A stretch of DNA of 23,354 bases from Limousia pullorum (GCA_018714545.1 DVNG01000052.1:1-23354), one strand, 5' to 3'; shown: positions 8,948-17,153, counted from the first letter of the stretch. Notes: generated by a model from the letters alone, not told the origin. A program made the numbers and translations.

Positions 8948-9477
8948 TGCATAGCACCTTTGAGCTTTTCGGCTCTGTCCTCTCCCAAAAGAAGAGAAAC
9001 TATCTCAAGACCGAAATCTACAGCACAGCCCGCTCCTCTTGATGTTATTATTTTTCCGTCCCTTGTTACAGGCTCGCCTGTATGCTGGGCGCAGTCAAGT
9101 TCACTTTCAAAGCCCGGGAAACATGTGGCTTTTTTGCCCTTTAACACTCCAAGATGTCCCAGAACAGAAGGAGCGGCGCAGATTGCAGCAACCGGCAGGT
9201 CGTTCTGCACGCAGTAATTTACACTTGCCGCAACAATAGGAGAATTGTCCAGATTAAGTGTGCCGGGCATACCTCCCGGAAGAATCACCATGTCCATATT
9301 GTCTGTGATAACTTCACTTTCCTCAATATCAGCAATGACCTTTATTCCGTGAGAACCTCTGATTTCTTTTCCGCCTACACCTACGGTTACAACTTCAAGT
9401 TCAGCTCTTCTCAATATATCAACCGGAGCTAAAGCCTCGATTTCCTCAAATCCGTTTGCCAAGAAACAATAAATCAT
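8938..9477 (-). CDS. DJ-1/PfpI family protein (YajL/ThiJ-like)
   Basis: 179 residues, typical for the DJ-1 superfamily. The start IYCFLANGFEEIEALAPVD has the conserved glutamate (Glu14) that contacts the reactive cysteine. The nucleophile elbow AAICAAP has Cys100 followed by the usual Ala-Ala-Pro, and GGMPG at 68-72 forms the oxyanion region. This matches DJ-1/YajL rather than PfpI proteases. Reported roles include chaperone, deglycase or glyoxalase-like stress functions, which remain disputed. ATG 9477 follows a strong AAAGGAGG. The 3' end overlaps the MTHFS gene by 10 nt. Confidence 0.9.
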   Translation of the reverse strand: MIYCFLANGFEEIEALAPVDILRRAELEVVTVGVGGKEIRGSHGIKVIADIEESEVITDNMDMVILPGGMPGTLNLDNSPIVAASVNYCVQNDLPVAAICAAPSVLGHLGVLKGKKATCFPGFESELDCAQHTGEPVTRDGKIITSRGAGCAVDFGLEIVSLLLGEDRAEKLKGAMQCP

Positions 9478-9496
9478 TGTCGTTTCCTCCTTTATT

Positions 9497-10348
9497 TTAA
9501 TCTTTTGTAAGTCCTATATAAATCTTATTGGAAAACTCCACAGACTTATCAAGGACATTTATCATTCCGAATTTATTTTCAGAACAGCAGGGAACCCTTA
9601 CTGTGATTTTCTTTATATCATCAAATTCAGAAAATACGCTGTTCAGCACTTCTTCCACAGGTTTTTCCGATATAAATTCGGTTGCTACAGTCTCTTTTGA
9701 ACTGCTCTGAACCGTCATGTAAAAATCTTCACCGGAAAGGGAAAAACCATTGTAAATGCTGTTGTATCCCAAGGCATTTTTAACTGTTTTATCGGGAAAC
9801 TGCATAACCTGAACAGGCTGTTTTGCAGTTTTTCTCAGTTTAATTATATTATCTGTTTTTTCTTTTTCATCATAAATTAAAGGGATTTTTTCTGATTTAT
9901 GAGTTTTTAAAAGCTCATAATCTCTAATCTCAGTTCCGTATAAAGGAACATATCCCAGCTTGCCGTAATAGGAATAAAGACCCTCGTTTGCCGGAAGCAA
10001 AACAGAAGCCTTGTGGCCCTCTTTAAAGCTATCCATAAGAGCGTATTCTATAAGGGAAGACATTATTCCTCCTTTTCGGTATTCGGGCAATGTTGCCGCT
10101 CCGAAAAGATAATGAACCCTTTGCAAATCTCCCTTTTTATCCTCTGTTTCACCGTCAATAAGATAAAGAGAGGCACAGCAGATATCGTCTGTAAAACAGC
10201 AGTAGCATCTGCTGTCAGGATAAATATTTTCAAAAACAAATTTTGTACCCTCATCCGTATCAAAAAAACACTTTTTCCAGATATTTTCAAGCTGAGGTCT
10301 TAAAGCTTGTTTTTCACAGTCAGGTACTTTTCTATACTGCCTTTCCAT
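9497..10348 (-). CDS. GNAT family N-acetyltransferase, Eis-like
   Basis: 283 residues from the start chosen here. The first half is a GNAT fold with the acetyl-CoA loop ATLPEYRKGGIMSSLIEYAL (R-x-x-G-G) and a following YYGKLGYVPLYG segment typical of Eis-like enzymes. The second half (from about residue 150) is an unassigned C-terminal domain. ATG 10348 is preferred to ATG 10357: the ribosome site AAAGGA (10363-10358) touches 10357 directly but lies 9 nt from 10348. The earlier ATG would overlap the upstream stop as ATGA. The substrate is unknown. Confidence 0.85.
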   Translation of the reverse strand: MERQYRKVPDCEKQALRPQLENIWKKCFFDTDEGTKFVFENIYPDSRCYCCFTDDICCASLYLIDGETEDKKGDLQRVHYLFGAATLPEYRKGGIMSSLIEYALMDSFKEGHKASVLLPANEGLYSYYGKLGYVPLYGTEIRDYELLKTHKSEKIPLIYDEKEKTDNIIKLRKTAKQPVQVMQFPDKTVKNALGYNSIYNGFSLSGEDFYMTVQSSSKETVATEFISEKPVEEVLNSVFSEFDDIKKITVRVPCCSENKFGMINVLDKSVEFSNKIYIGLTKD

Positions 10349-10353
10349 AACAA

Positions 10354-11271
10354 TCATTCCTTTGGAATTGCGGCATATCTTGTCAAAACTCTTTCAGGGT
10401 AATAGGAAAGCTTTGCTTTTCTAAGTCCCTCAATTCCCATATCCTCTTCACGGTTCAAAAGATCATAATCCGTATAGGTCTGGGCAAAGCAGTTGTTAAT
10501 CATTGCATAAGCTCCGTCAAAATTGAGAGCTTTTTCAAAGTTTACGTCGCAAACCTTATCGTTTATTCTGGACGCCGCAGTCATGGCAACAGGCTCATCG
10601 TTTACATAAAGAACCCCGCCGAACATTCCAAGGGTATCAAAATTATAAAAAGCTCTGTTGATTGCGCAGTATTCAGCGCCGAGGCTTTCTCCGCCTGAAC
10701 CGGTACAGCCGTTTACCGCACACCACTTAGCCGCAACTGTCAGTGCGTCGTCAAAGGTTTCCTTGCCGAGTTTTTCAAAGCGATATTCCGGATAAAGTCT
10801 TTTAAACTTTGAGATATGGTTTCTCTTTGCATGATACTTCTTTCCGGGCAGGTCAGCCAAATTAGTTCTTAAATAGATATAATCGGCGGAACCGCCCATC
10901 TCTTCATAGGTAAATTCACCCGGGTAAAGCTGCTCAAGCTCTTCTTTATTCTCATCTGTGAGCATAGCAAGTCCGATAAATTTTCCGTATCTCTCAATGC
11001 TGTCCTGTTTTATGGTTTCGATTACGGATTTTATATCGCCTTTTCCGCAGGGGTAGCTGTATTTCTTGTCGTTTTCTTCTCCGAAAATCTTAATAACGAA
11101 ACCGTCCTTTACAGCGGCTTTTATTCCGTATCTTTTACCCCACAAATACATTGTGGCAAATGAAGCATCGGAACCCATATGGCCAGAGCTTTCAAAAATT
11201 TTTGTAAAGGCTTCTACATCTTCCAGTTCTATCTCTTTAAACTCAAGCAAACCTTTTTTTAATTCTGTCAT
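10354..11271 (-). CDS. DUF2156 protein (phosphatidylglycerol lysyltransferase C-terminal-like)
   Basis: 305 residues from ATG 11271. The N-terminal LEFKEIELEDVEAFTKIFES and YLRTNLADLPGKKYHAKRNHISKFKR segments, and the LNREEDMGIEGLRKAKLSYYPE near the end, are characteristic of stand-alone DUF2156 proteins. These are a double-GNAT fold shared with the catalytic half of MprF. There are no membrane helices, so the MprF flippase half is absent. It may transfer an aminoacyl or acyl group, substrate unknown. An upstream TTG/ATG (11340/11337) would add 22-23 residues, but that stretch consists of palindromic DNA. ATG 11271 has AGAGAGGA upstream and fits the family start. Its stop is next to the GNAT gene. 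Confidence 0.85.
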   Translation of the reverse strand: MTELKKGLLEFKEIELEDVEAFTKIFESSGHMGSDASFATMYLWGKRYGIKAAVKDGFVIKIFGEENDKKYSYPCGKGDIKSVIETIKQDSIERYGKFIGLAMLTDENKEELEQLYPGEFTYEEMGGSADYIYLRTNLADLPGKKYHAKRNHISKFKRLYPEYRFEKLGKETFDDALTVAAKWCAVNGCTGSGGESLGAEYCAINRAFYNFDTLGMFGGVLYVNDEPVAMTAASRINDKVCDVNFEKALNFDGAYAMINNCFAQTYTDYDLLNREEDMGIEGLRKAKLSYYPERVLTRYAAIPKE

Positions 11272-11291
11272 AAATTTAAAAATCCTCTCTT

Positions 11292-11306
11292 GAACGATAA
11301 TCGTTC
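11292..11306. repeat. Perfect palindrome GAACGAT-A-ATCGTTC in front of the DUF2156 gene
   Basis: Seven-base arms with a single central base, 21 nt upstream of the preferred start codon at 11271. It could be an operator or a small mRNA hairpin. No family assignment is possible. Confidence 0.6.
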
Positions 11307-11312
11307 GCTCTC

Positions 11313-11340
11313 TTGATGAAAATATATCTGTTTTCATCAA
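11313..11340. repeat. Perfect 10-bp inverted repeat in front of the DUF2156 gene
   Basis: TTGATGAAAA (11313-11322) and TTTTCATCAA (11331-11340) with an 8-nt loop. It sits in the tmk-DUF2156 gap just upstream of the other palindrome. It may be an operator or an RNA hairpin between the two coding regions. It lacks a clean T-run directly after the stem on the minus strand, so it is not a canonical terminator. Confidence 0.6.
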
Positions 11341-11391
11341 TCTCTTTTTATTATTAACATTTTCAGGAAAAATAATTGATTATTTTATCAA

Positions 11392-12060
11392 TCATAAAAC
11401 CGAGTCTTTTATAATTTTCATTATATCTTCGTTTATTTCTGAAATACCTCTTATTTCACCGTCTGCACAACAGTTAACTATTCTCCAGTCAAGCTTTTCT
11501 GCTGAATACATAGCGGATTTTCTACAGTTTAAAAGATAATTCATATTCTTTTCGTGAATATCTTTTTTAGATTCATCACCTTTATATCTTTCACTGAGAA
11601 GCTTCTGAGAAACCTCAGGAAGTACATCAAGATATATAACGGCGTCAGGAGCCGGAAGCTTCAGCTTTTTATATTCAAAATCCTCAAGCCAATAAAGATA
11701 CTCGTCTTTTTCTTCGTCGGAAAGCTTTGAAAGCTGGTAAATCGCATTTGAAGTGGCATATCTGTCAGCAACAAACACCGTACCGTTTTCATAATCCTCT
11801 TTCCAAAATTTCAAAAAGCTTGCCGCACGGTCTACGGCGTAAAAGGATGACGCAGTATAGGCGTTTACATCAGTGGGTTTATCTCCGAACTCTCCCTTTA
11901 AATACATTTGAACAAGTACAGAGCTTGGCTGTTCATAGTCGGGAAAGGAAATTTTTCTGACATTTATTCCTGATTTTAAAAGATTATCATAAACCAACTG
12001 TGCCTGAGTAGCTTTTCCGCTTCCGTCCAAGCCCTCTATAACAATAAGCTTACCTGCCAT
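11392..12060 (-). CDS. tmk: Thymidylate kinase
   Basis: 222 residues. The P-loop is IEGLDGSGKATQ (Lys16), with Ala where most Tmk enzymes have Thr/Ser. The nucleotide-binding ADRYATSNAIYQ segment carries the Asp-Arg-Tyr motif, and a lid-like KLLSERYKGDESKK follows. It phosphorylates dTMP to dTDP. The start ATG 12060 overlaps the last 11 nt of thyX (ATGGCAGGTAA shared), so the enzyme making dTMP and the one consuming it are translated together. This supports the thymidylate assignment over another deoxynucleoside kinase. The remaining doubt is substrate range. Confidence 0.92.
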   Translation of the reverse strand: MAGKLIVIEGLDGSGKATQAQLVYDNLLKSGINVRKISFPDYEQPSSVLVQMYLKGEFGDKPTDVNAYTASSFYAVDRAASFLKFWKEDYENGTVFVADRYATSNAIYQLSKLSDEEKDEYLYWLEDFEYKKLKLPAPDAVIYLDVLPEVSQKLLSERYKGDESKKDIHEKNMNYLLNCRKSAMYSAEKLDWRIVNCCADGEIRGISEINEDIMKIIKDSVL

Positions 12061-12811
12061 ATTTTTTTCTCACTTCCTGCATTTTTCCGCAGCTCATTTT
12101 GCCCTCCGGACATTTGCCGAAAAGACATGGCGGTCCGCAGTGTTTAAACAGCTCGGGAGCAACCTCAAGGCACTGCATAAGCATCTGCTCAGCAAGACTT
12201 CTTATCTCCCACTGAGCTCTGTTGCAGCATCTGTGGGCAAAGAAGTTTTTGAGACTGCGTGCATTAAATGTGCAAATCATCTTTGTGCAACAGGCGTTTG
12301 GAAGCACAAATCTAGCGTCCTCTATAGCCTTCTTTTCCGCCGCCTTAGCCGCAGCTTTTTCGTCCATACCGGAAGCAATAAACTCATCGTAAGCCTGCTT
12401 TTTAAGGATTTCTGCAAGCTTGTCGTATTGCTCCTGGTCTTTTTTCATTGCATCAAGAAAGATCTCCTTTGCCTCAGGATTTTTCTCTATCTCAGGAGGC
12501 AGAACATATTCAAATTGCTTTTCTGCCACATATCTCTGGCTCTGAACGCTGTAGGAAGCTATTCTGTGTCTTGTTATCTGTGCCAGCAAAGCACGGGAAA
12601 CTCCCTCTATTCCAAAGGTAAAGGATGCGTGTTCTATAGGGCTTTCGTGTCCTATTTCAGAAAGCATGTCAACAAAAGATGAAACCTTTTCATCGGTCAG
12701 TCCCTCTCCGATGTCGGAAATCTTTGAGGGTGAGTAACAAAGTTTTGCCGCCATTGCAACCGTTTTTTGAGGGTCGGGAGTATATGCCAGCAATGTTACC
12801 TTTAATGCCAT
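12050..12811 (-). CDS. thyX: Flavin-dependent thymidylate synthase ThyX
   Basis: 253 residues. The diagnostic ThyX signature RHR-x7-S is present as RHRIASYSVQSQRY (Arg81 to Ser91). It is preceded by SPIEHASFTFGIEGVSR and followed by the substrate region SLKNFFAHRCCNRAQWEIR. It makes dTMP from dUMP using FAD, NADPH and methylene-THF, releasing THF without making dihydrofolate. The C-terminal tail is unusually Cys-rich (HCGPPCLFGKCPEGKMSCGK). It starts at ATG 12811 behind AAGAGG, about 60 nt below the promoter, and is the first gene of the long operon. Confidence 0.97.
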   Translation of the reverse strand: MALKVTLLAYTPDPQKTVAMAAKLCYSPSKISDIGEGLTDEKVSSFVDMLSEIGHESPIEHASFTFGIEGVSRALLAQITRHRIASYSVQSQRYVAEKQFEYVLPPEIEKNPEAKEIFLDAMKKDQEQYDKLAEILKKQAYDEFIASGMDEKAAAKAAEKKAIEDARFVLPNACCTKMICTFNARSLKNFFAHRCCNRAQWEIRSLAEQMLMQCLEVAPELFKHCGPPCLFGKCPEGKMSCGKMQEVRKKYGR

Positions 12812-12869
12812 TTTTTAACCTCTTTTCTTAAATTTCGTCTGATTTTTCAGTCATACAAATACATATTAA

Positions 12870-12898
12870 ATTTTAGCATATACGCCATTAAAAATCAA
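12870..12898 (-). promoter_or_regulatory. Sigma-A promoter of the thyX operon
   Basis: TTGATT (12898-12893), a 17-bp spacer, and TAAAAT (12875-12870) on the minus strand. The transcript start would be near 12863, giving a leader of about 50 nt. It is the only convincing promoter upstream of the nine-gene run. Confidence 0.7.
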
Positions 12899-13321
12899 GA
12901 CGACTGATATCCAAAAACAAATGGACACTGCTATTAAGATTATATAACAAGCATTGAATGACTCCATTCTTCAAGCCTCCTGCCAAAGGGACGGTGGTCC
13001 CTTTGGAATCCCATGTATGCTCACATACAGATTTTTCTTAGAAAATAAATTCATCGTGTATTGACGTTTTATATTATTTTATATCAAAGCTAAACACATC
13101 ATAACCAATCTCATTTCTAAATCAAAACGTCTAGCCCAACCTATAATAAAAGTTCATCTCCTTATGCTACCCAATGTACGACAGATATAAAAAATAAAAT
13201 CCAAATGAGAGCGAGCCATTCCAATTTACTTAACCAAAGGTCTCGTCCGACCTGAAACGACGTTTATTTCCAAAATAAACCCATGCAGGTCGGATATAAA
13301 AAAAATCGGATATAAAAAGAA
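12899..13321. repeat. Gene-free stretch with clustered inverted and direct repeats
   Basis: No credible coding sequence. It holds: CCAAAGGGAC (12983-12992) and GTCCCTTTGG (12997-13006) with a 4-nt loop; TGTATG/CATACA around 13015-13028; GACGTTTT (13063-13070) and AAAACGTC (13124-13131). It also holds nested perfect arms at 13246-13254/13286-13294 (TCCGACCTG/CAGGTCGGA) enclosing 13262-13269/13273-13280 (GTTTATTT/AAATAAAC), and a direct repeat TCGGATATAAAAA at 13290 and 13306. The density of hairpins suggests a dispersed intergenic repeat or the remnant of a small non-autonomous element. I see no transposase and no clear target-site duplication. Confidence 0.5.
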
Positions 13322-13347
13322 ACGGCGGTGAGATTAGTCACCGCCGT
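13322..13347 (-). terminator. Intrinsic terminator of the adhE-kinase-[2Fe-2S] unit
   Basis: ACGGCGGTGA (13322-13331) pairs perfectly with TCACCGCCGT (13338-13347) around a 6-nt loop. On the minus strand it is followed by TTCTTTTTAT. It begins 23 nt after the stop codon of the [2Fe-2S] gene. Confidence 0.88.
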
Positions 13348-13370
13348 CGAAATTTATTTTATACAGTTAA

Positions 13371-13610
13371 TTAAAGTCTTGTGATAACTTCATTTTTGAA
13401 GAAATCTTCTACAGTATCAGGGGATACTGAAAAAATCTCGTCGTCAATTTTAACGCTGACACCGTTCTGGCAGTTTCCAAGGCAGAAAGCTCCTGCCAAT
13501 TCAACTTTATCAACCAGGTCGTTGTCATTGATGAGACGCTTAAGACCTTCTACAACTGCTCTGGAACCCTTTACGTGGCATGAACTGCCAATACAAGCCG
13601 TAATTTTCAC
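13371..13610 (-). CDS. Small thioredoxin-fold [2Fe-2S] ferredoxin (NuoE-like)
   Basis: 79 residues. Four cysteines in the NuoE/thioredoxin-like ferredoxin pattern: Cys6-x4-Cys11 (ACIGSSCHVKGS) and Cys43-x3-Cys47 (AFCLGNCQNG). This is the fold of the 24-kDa subunit of complex I and of hydrogenase HndA/HydA-associated subunits, here alone without the N-terminal helical domain. It probably carries electrons for an unidentified cytoplasmic partner. The start is GTG 13610, fixed by GGAGG 8 nt upstream. The gene is 15 nt downstream of the APH-fold kinase and ends the unit. Confidence 0.88.
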   Translation of the reverse strand: MKITACIGSSCHVKGSRAVVEGLKRLINDNDLVDKVELAGAFCLGNCQNGVSVKIDDEIFSVSPDTVEDFFKNEVITRL

Positions 13611-13625
13611 AATGTTTTCCTCCGA

Positions 13626-14375
13626 TTATTCGTAATCGCAAACATTTACCCAGCTGAGAAGGAATTCTCTCTCCTTCTCATTACCCTTTACGGACTGAGA
13701 AGCTGCTACGATTGGAAGCCACTGCTGTACATACTGCTTAGCTGTATCGCTCTTCTTGCAAAAGAGATCAAGATACATATCGCCCTCGGCAAATTTGCCC
13801 TCGAGATAGAACAGGAGATATGTTCTGGCTGCGTCTGCGGAAGCGTTACCCTGAGTAGCATGTGACCAGTCAAGGATGTACATTGTTCCGTCGTCTTTTA
13901 CAATAATGTTGCTTGGGTTGAAGTCACCGTGGCAAACCTTATTGTGCTTAGGCATGGACTCAAGACGTGTATGAAGTTCATATCTTGTTGTTGCATCAAA
14001 GTCTGTCTCGGAGATCTTTCTCTGCATCTTATCCTTAAGCTTGTTGAGCAAAGGACATCTCTTTGAATGCATCTCAAGCTGAAGGTCAACGAACATGTTC
14101 ATGTATTCCTCGAGCTTATCAGGATTTTTCTCCATAAGAGTTGCAAGAGTTTTGCCCTCGATAAAGTCGGAAGTGATTGCCCACTTGCCGTCGATTTTGC
14201 TAACTTCCTGAACCTTAGGAATGTTAAGTCCTGTTTCCTCTACACGAGCCTGGTTAAGAGCCTCGTTGAGGATGTTTGCCTTAGAAAAGTTCTCGTCGAA
14301 AACCTTTATAGCTTTGTCTCCATCCTTATAGACAGTTTTGTTGGTGCGAACGCCAATAACTTTCTCGAATTCCAT
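13626..14375 (-). CDS. APH-fold phosphotransferase (aminoglycoside phosphotransferase/choline kinase family)
   Basis: 249 residues. The catalytic loop is VCHGDFNPSNIIV (His-Gly-Asp-x4-Asn), and the metal-binding Asp follows in YILDWSHATQG. Upstream, KAIKVF supplies the ATP-anchoring Lys and WAITSDFIEGKTL is the hinge. This is the protein-kinase-like APH/ChoK fold; it resembles the small kinases of Clostridia and Fibrobacter known by domain name only. There is no reason to call it antibiotic resistance: it lies between adhE and a [2Fe-2S] protein, not in a mobile context. The substrate may be a sugar, alcohol or another metabolite. ATG 14375 follows AAGGGAGG. The gap to adhE is 62 nt without a clear terminator. 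Confidence 0.82.
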   Translation of the reverse strand: MEFEKVIGVRTNKTVYKDGDKAIKVFDENFSKANILNEALNQARVEETGLNIPKVQEVSKIDGKWAITSDFIEGKTLATLMEKNPDKLEEYMNMFVDLQLEMHSKRCPLLNKLKDKMQRKISETDFDATTRYELHTRLESMPKHNKVCHGDFNPSNIIVKDDGTMYILDWSHATQGNASADAARTYLLFYLEGKFAEGDMYLDLFCKKSDTAKQYVQQWLPIVAASQSVKGNEKEREFLLSWVNVCDYE

Positions 14376-14437
14376 TATAAATCCTCCCTTAAATAAACTT
14401 TTTATAGGGCTTATTTTATCGGGCTTAAACCGATTGA

Positions 14438-17044
14438 TTACTCGCCGTAATAAGCCTTAAGGTACATCTCCTTGATTTCGCTCATGAGCGGATATCTTGG
14501 GTTAGCACCTGTGCACTGATCATCAAATGCCTGCTCAACCATATTATCAAGAGTATCAAGGAAGTACTTCTCGTCAACGCCGTACTCCTTAATTGTCTTC
14601 TTAATACCAACCTTCTCCTTGAGTTCGTCGATTGCCTTGATAAGGTTATCAAGCTTCTCAGCATCGTTCTTACCCTTAATTCCGAGATAATCTGCAACCT
14701 CAGCATAACGAGCAAGTGTATGCGGATGATCGTACTGTGGGAATGTACCCATCTTTCTGGGAGTCTCGGCAGCATTGAATCTAAGAACGTGGTCGATCAT
14801 CAATGCGTTTGCAATACCGTGTGGCAAGTGATGGAAAGCACCGAGCTTATGAGCCATGGAGTGGCAAACACCAAGGAATGCGTTAGCAAATGCCATACCA
14901 GCCATAGTAGCTGCGTTAGCCATCTTCTCTCTTGCAACAGGATCGTTTGGACCGTTGTCATAGCATCTTGGGAGATAATCAAAGATCATCTTCATAGATC
15001 TGAGAGCAAGACCGTCTGTGTAATCTGTAGCCATCATTGATGCATATGCCTCAAGGTCATGTGTCAATGCGTCGATACCGGAAGCAGATGTAAGTCCCTT
15101 AGGAGCATTCATCATAACGTCAGCATCGATAATAGCCATCTTTGGAAGAAGCTCGTAGTCAGCAAGCGGATACTTAACGCCTGTCTTCTCGTCTGTGATA
15201 ACAGCGAAAGGTGTAACCTCGGAACCTGTACCAGCAGATGTTGGAACTGCGATGAAGTATGCCTTTTCACCCATCTTCGGGAATGTATATACTCTCTTAC
15301 GGATATCCATGAATCTCATAGCCATATCCATAAAGTCAACTTCCGGATGCTCATACATTACCCACATGATCTTACCAGCATCCATTGCGGAACCGCCGCC
15401 CAATGCGATAATTACGTCAGGCTGGAATGCTGTCATAGCAGCAGCACCCTCTTTTGCACTTGCAAGTGATGGGTCTGGAGCTACGTTAAAGAATGTTGTA
15501 TGTGTAATGCCCATTTCATCGAGCTTGTCTGTGATTGGTTTTGTATAACCGTTGTTGTAAAGGAATGAGTCTGTAACGATAAATGCCTTCTTCTTGCCCA
15601 TTACTGCCTTGAGCTCGTCAAGTGCAACAGGGAGGCAGCCCTTCTTGATATAAACCTTCTCAGGTGCTCTGAACCAAAGCATATTTTCTCTCCTCTCGGC
15701 AACAGTCTTAATATTGATAAGATGCTTAACTCCAACGTTCTCTGAAACAGAGTTTCCGCCCCAAGAGCCGCAGCCCAATGTAAGGGATGGAGCAAGTTTG
15801 AAGTTGTAAAGATCGCCGATACCACCCTGTGAAGAAGGTGTGTTAACAAGGATACGGCAGGTCTTCATTCTTGCAGCAAACTTCTCGATCTTAGCAACCT
15901 CTGTTACCTTATCAAGGTATACAGAAGAAGTATGGCCGTAACCGCCGTCTGCAACAAGTCTTTCTGCCTTGTCAAGTGCTTCGTCAAAGTTAGCTGCCTT
16001 GTACATAGCAAGTACAGGAGAAAGCTTCTCGTGAGCAAACTCTTCGCTGAGGTCAACGCTTGTTACCTCACCGATAAGGATCTTTGTATCCTCAGGAACC
16101 TCAACGTTTGCCAAAGCTGCGATTGTGTGTGCCTTCTGGCCAACAATCTTAGCGTTAAGAGCGCCGTTGATGATGATTGTCTTTCTAACTTTTTCTGTCT
16201 CGTCTGCTGTGAGGAAATAGCAGCCTCTCTTAGCAAACTCTCTCTTAACCTGATCATAAATGCTATCCAAAACGATAACTGACTGCTCAGATGCGCAGAT
16301 CATACCGTTATCAAATGTCTTGGAGTGAATGATTGAGTTAACAGCAAGAAGTATATCTGCTGTATCATCAATGATAGCAGGAGTGTTACCTGCACCAACG
16401 CCCAATGCCGGCTTACCTGAAGAATAAGCAGCCTTAACCATTCCAGGACCACCTGTTGCGAGGATGATGTCAGCCTCTTTCATTACCATGTTTGTAAGCT
16501 CGAGGGATGGAACATCGATCCAGCTGATGATGCCTTCCGGTGCACCTGCAGCAACTGCAGCCTCAAGAACAACCTTTGCAGCTTCGATTGTGCACTTCTT
16601 TGCTCTTGGGTGTGGGCTGATGATGATACCGTTTCTTGTTTTAAGAGAAATAAGTGTTTTAAAAATTGCTGTTGATGTTGGGTTAGTTGTAGGGATAACA
16701 GCAGCAACAACACCGATAGGCTCTGCAACTCTTCTGATGCCGAATGCCTTGTCTTCCTCTATAATACCGCAAGTCTTTGTATTCTTGTATGCATTATAGA
16801 TATACTCAGCAGCATAGTGGTTCTTGATAACCTTATCTTCTACAATTCCCATGCCTGTTTCTGCAACAGCCATCTTTGCAAGAGGAATTCTCTGCTGGTT
16901 AGCTGCAAGAGCAGCAGCCTTAAAGATCTCGTCTACCTGCTCCTGAGTGTAGGTAGCAAATTTCTTCTGGGCTTCTCTAACTCTGGCAAGAGCCTCTTCA
17001 AGTGTTTCAATGCTGTCAACCGTAAGATACTGATTATTAGCCAT
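14438..17044 (-). CDS. adhE: Bifunctional acetaldehyde-CoA/alcohol dehydrogenase AdhE
   Basis: 868 residues, standard for AdhE. The N-terminal half is a CoA-acylating aldehyde dehydrogenase with catalytic Cys250 in NGMICASEQ and the NAD-binding IPTTNPTST. The C-terminal half is an iron-dependent alcohol dehydrogenase with GGGSAMDAGK and the metal-ligand region HSMAHKLGAFHHLPHG. It reduces acetyl-CoA to ethanol in two steps, oxidising two NADH, and forms spirosome filaments in known cases. ATG 17044 is preferred to ATG 17071 because AAGGAAGG lies 7 nt before it and the family starts at this point. A Rex operator lies 110 nt upstream. Confidence 0.97.
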   Translation of the reverse strand: MANNQYLTVDSIETLEEALARVREAQKKFATYTQEQVDEIFKAAALAANQQRIPLAKMAVAETGMGIVEDKVIKNHYAAEYIYNAYKNTKTCGIIEEDKAFGIRRVAEPIGVVAAVIPTTNPTSTAIFKTLISLKTRNGIIISPHPRAKKCTIEAAKVVLEAAVAAGAPEGIISWIDVPSLELTNMVMKEADIILATGGPGMVKAAYSSGKPALGVGAGNTPAIIDDTADILLAVNSIIHSKTFDNGMICASEQSVIVLDSIYDQVKREFAKRGCYFLTADETEKVRKTIIINGALNAKIVGQKAHTIAALANVEVPEDTKILIGEVTSVDLSEEFAHEKLSPVLAMYKAANFDEALDKAERLVADGGYGHTSSVYLDKVTEVAKIEKFAARMKTCRILVNTPSSQGGIGDLYNFKLAPSLTLGCGSWGGNSVSENVGVKHLINIKTVAERRENMLWFRAPEKVYIKKGCLPVALDELKAVMGKKKAFIVTDSFLYNNGYTKPITDKLDEMGITHTTFFNVAPDPSLASAKEGAAAMTAFQPDVIIALGGGSAMDAGKIMWVMYEHPEVDFMDMAMRFMDIRKRVYTFPKMGEKAYFIAVPTSAGTGSEVTPFAVITDEKTGVKYPLADYELLPKMAIIDADVMMNAPKGLTSASGIDALTHDLEAYASMMATDYTDGLALRSMKMIFDYLPRCYDNGPNDPVAREKMANAATMAGMAFANAFLGVCHSMAHKLGAFHHLPHGIANALMIDHVLRFNAAETPRKMGTFPQYDHPHTLARYAEVADYLGIKGKNDAEKLDNLIKAIDELKEKVGIKKTIKEYGVDEKYFLDTLDNMVEQAFDDQCTGANPRYPLMSEIKEMYLKAYYGE

Positions 17045-17153
17045 CAAATCGCCTTCCTTTTTATTAGTCATATGATGTTACCCGATTATATTTACACGGG
17101 AGTAGTCTTTGAGAAACTCATGAAAATCAGACACAATAAATCTCTCTTTAACC

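Noticed and set aside
13060..13090. Promoter-like TTGACG in the gene-free island
   Set aside because: There is no acceptable -10 at 16-18 bp and no gene downstream.
13626..14375. Antibiotic resistance by aminoglycoside phosphotransferase
   Set aside because: Only the fold is shared. The gene sits in a fermentation operon with normal-looking composition and no mobile context.
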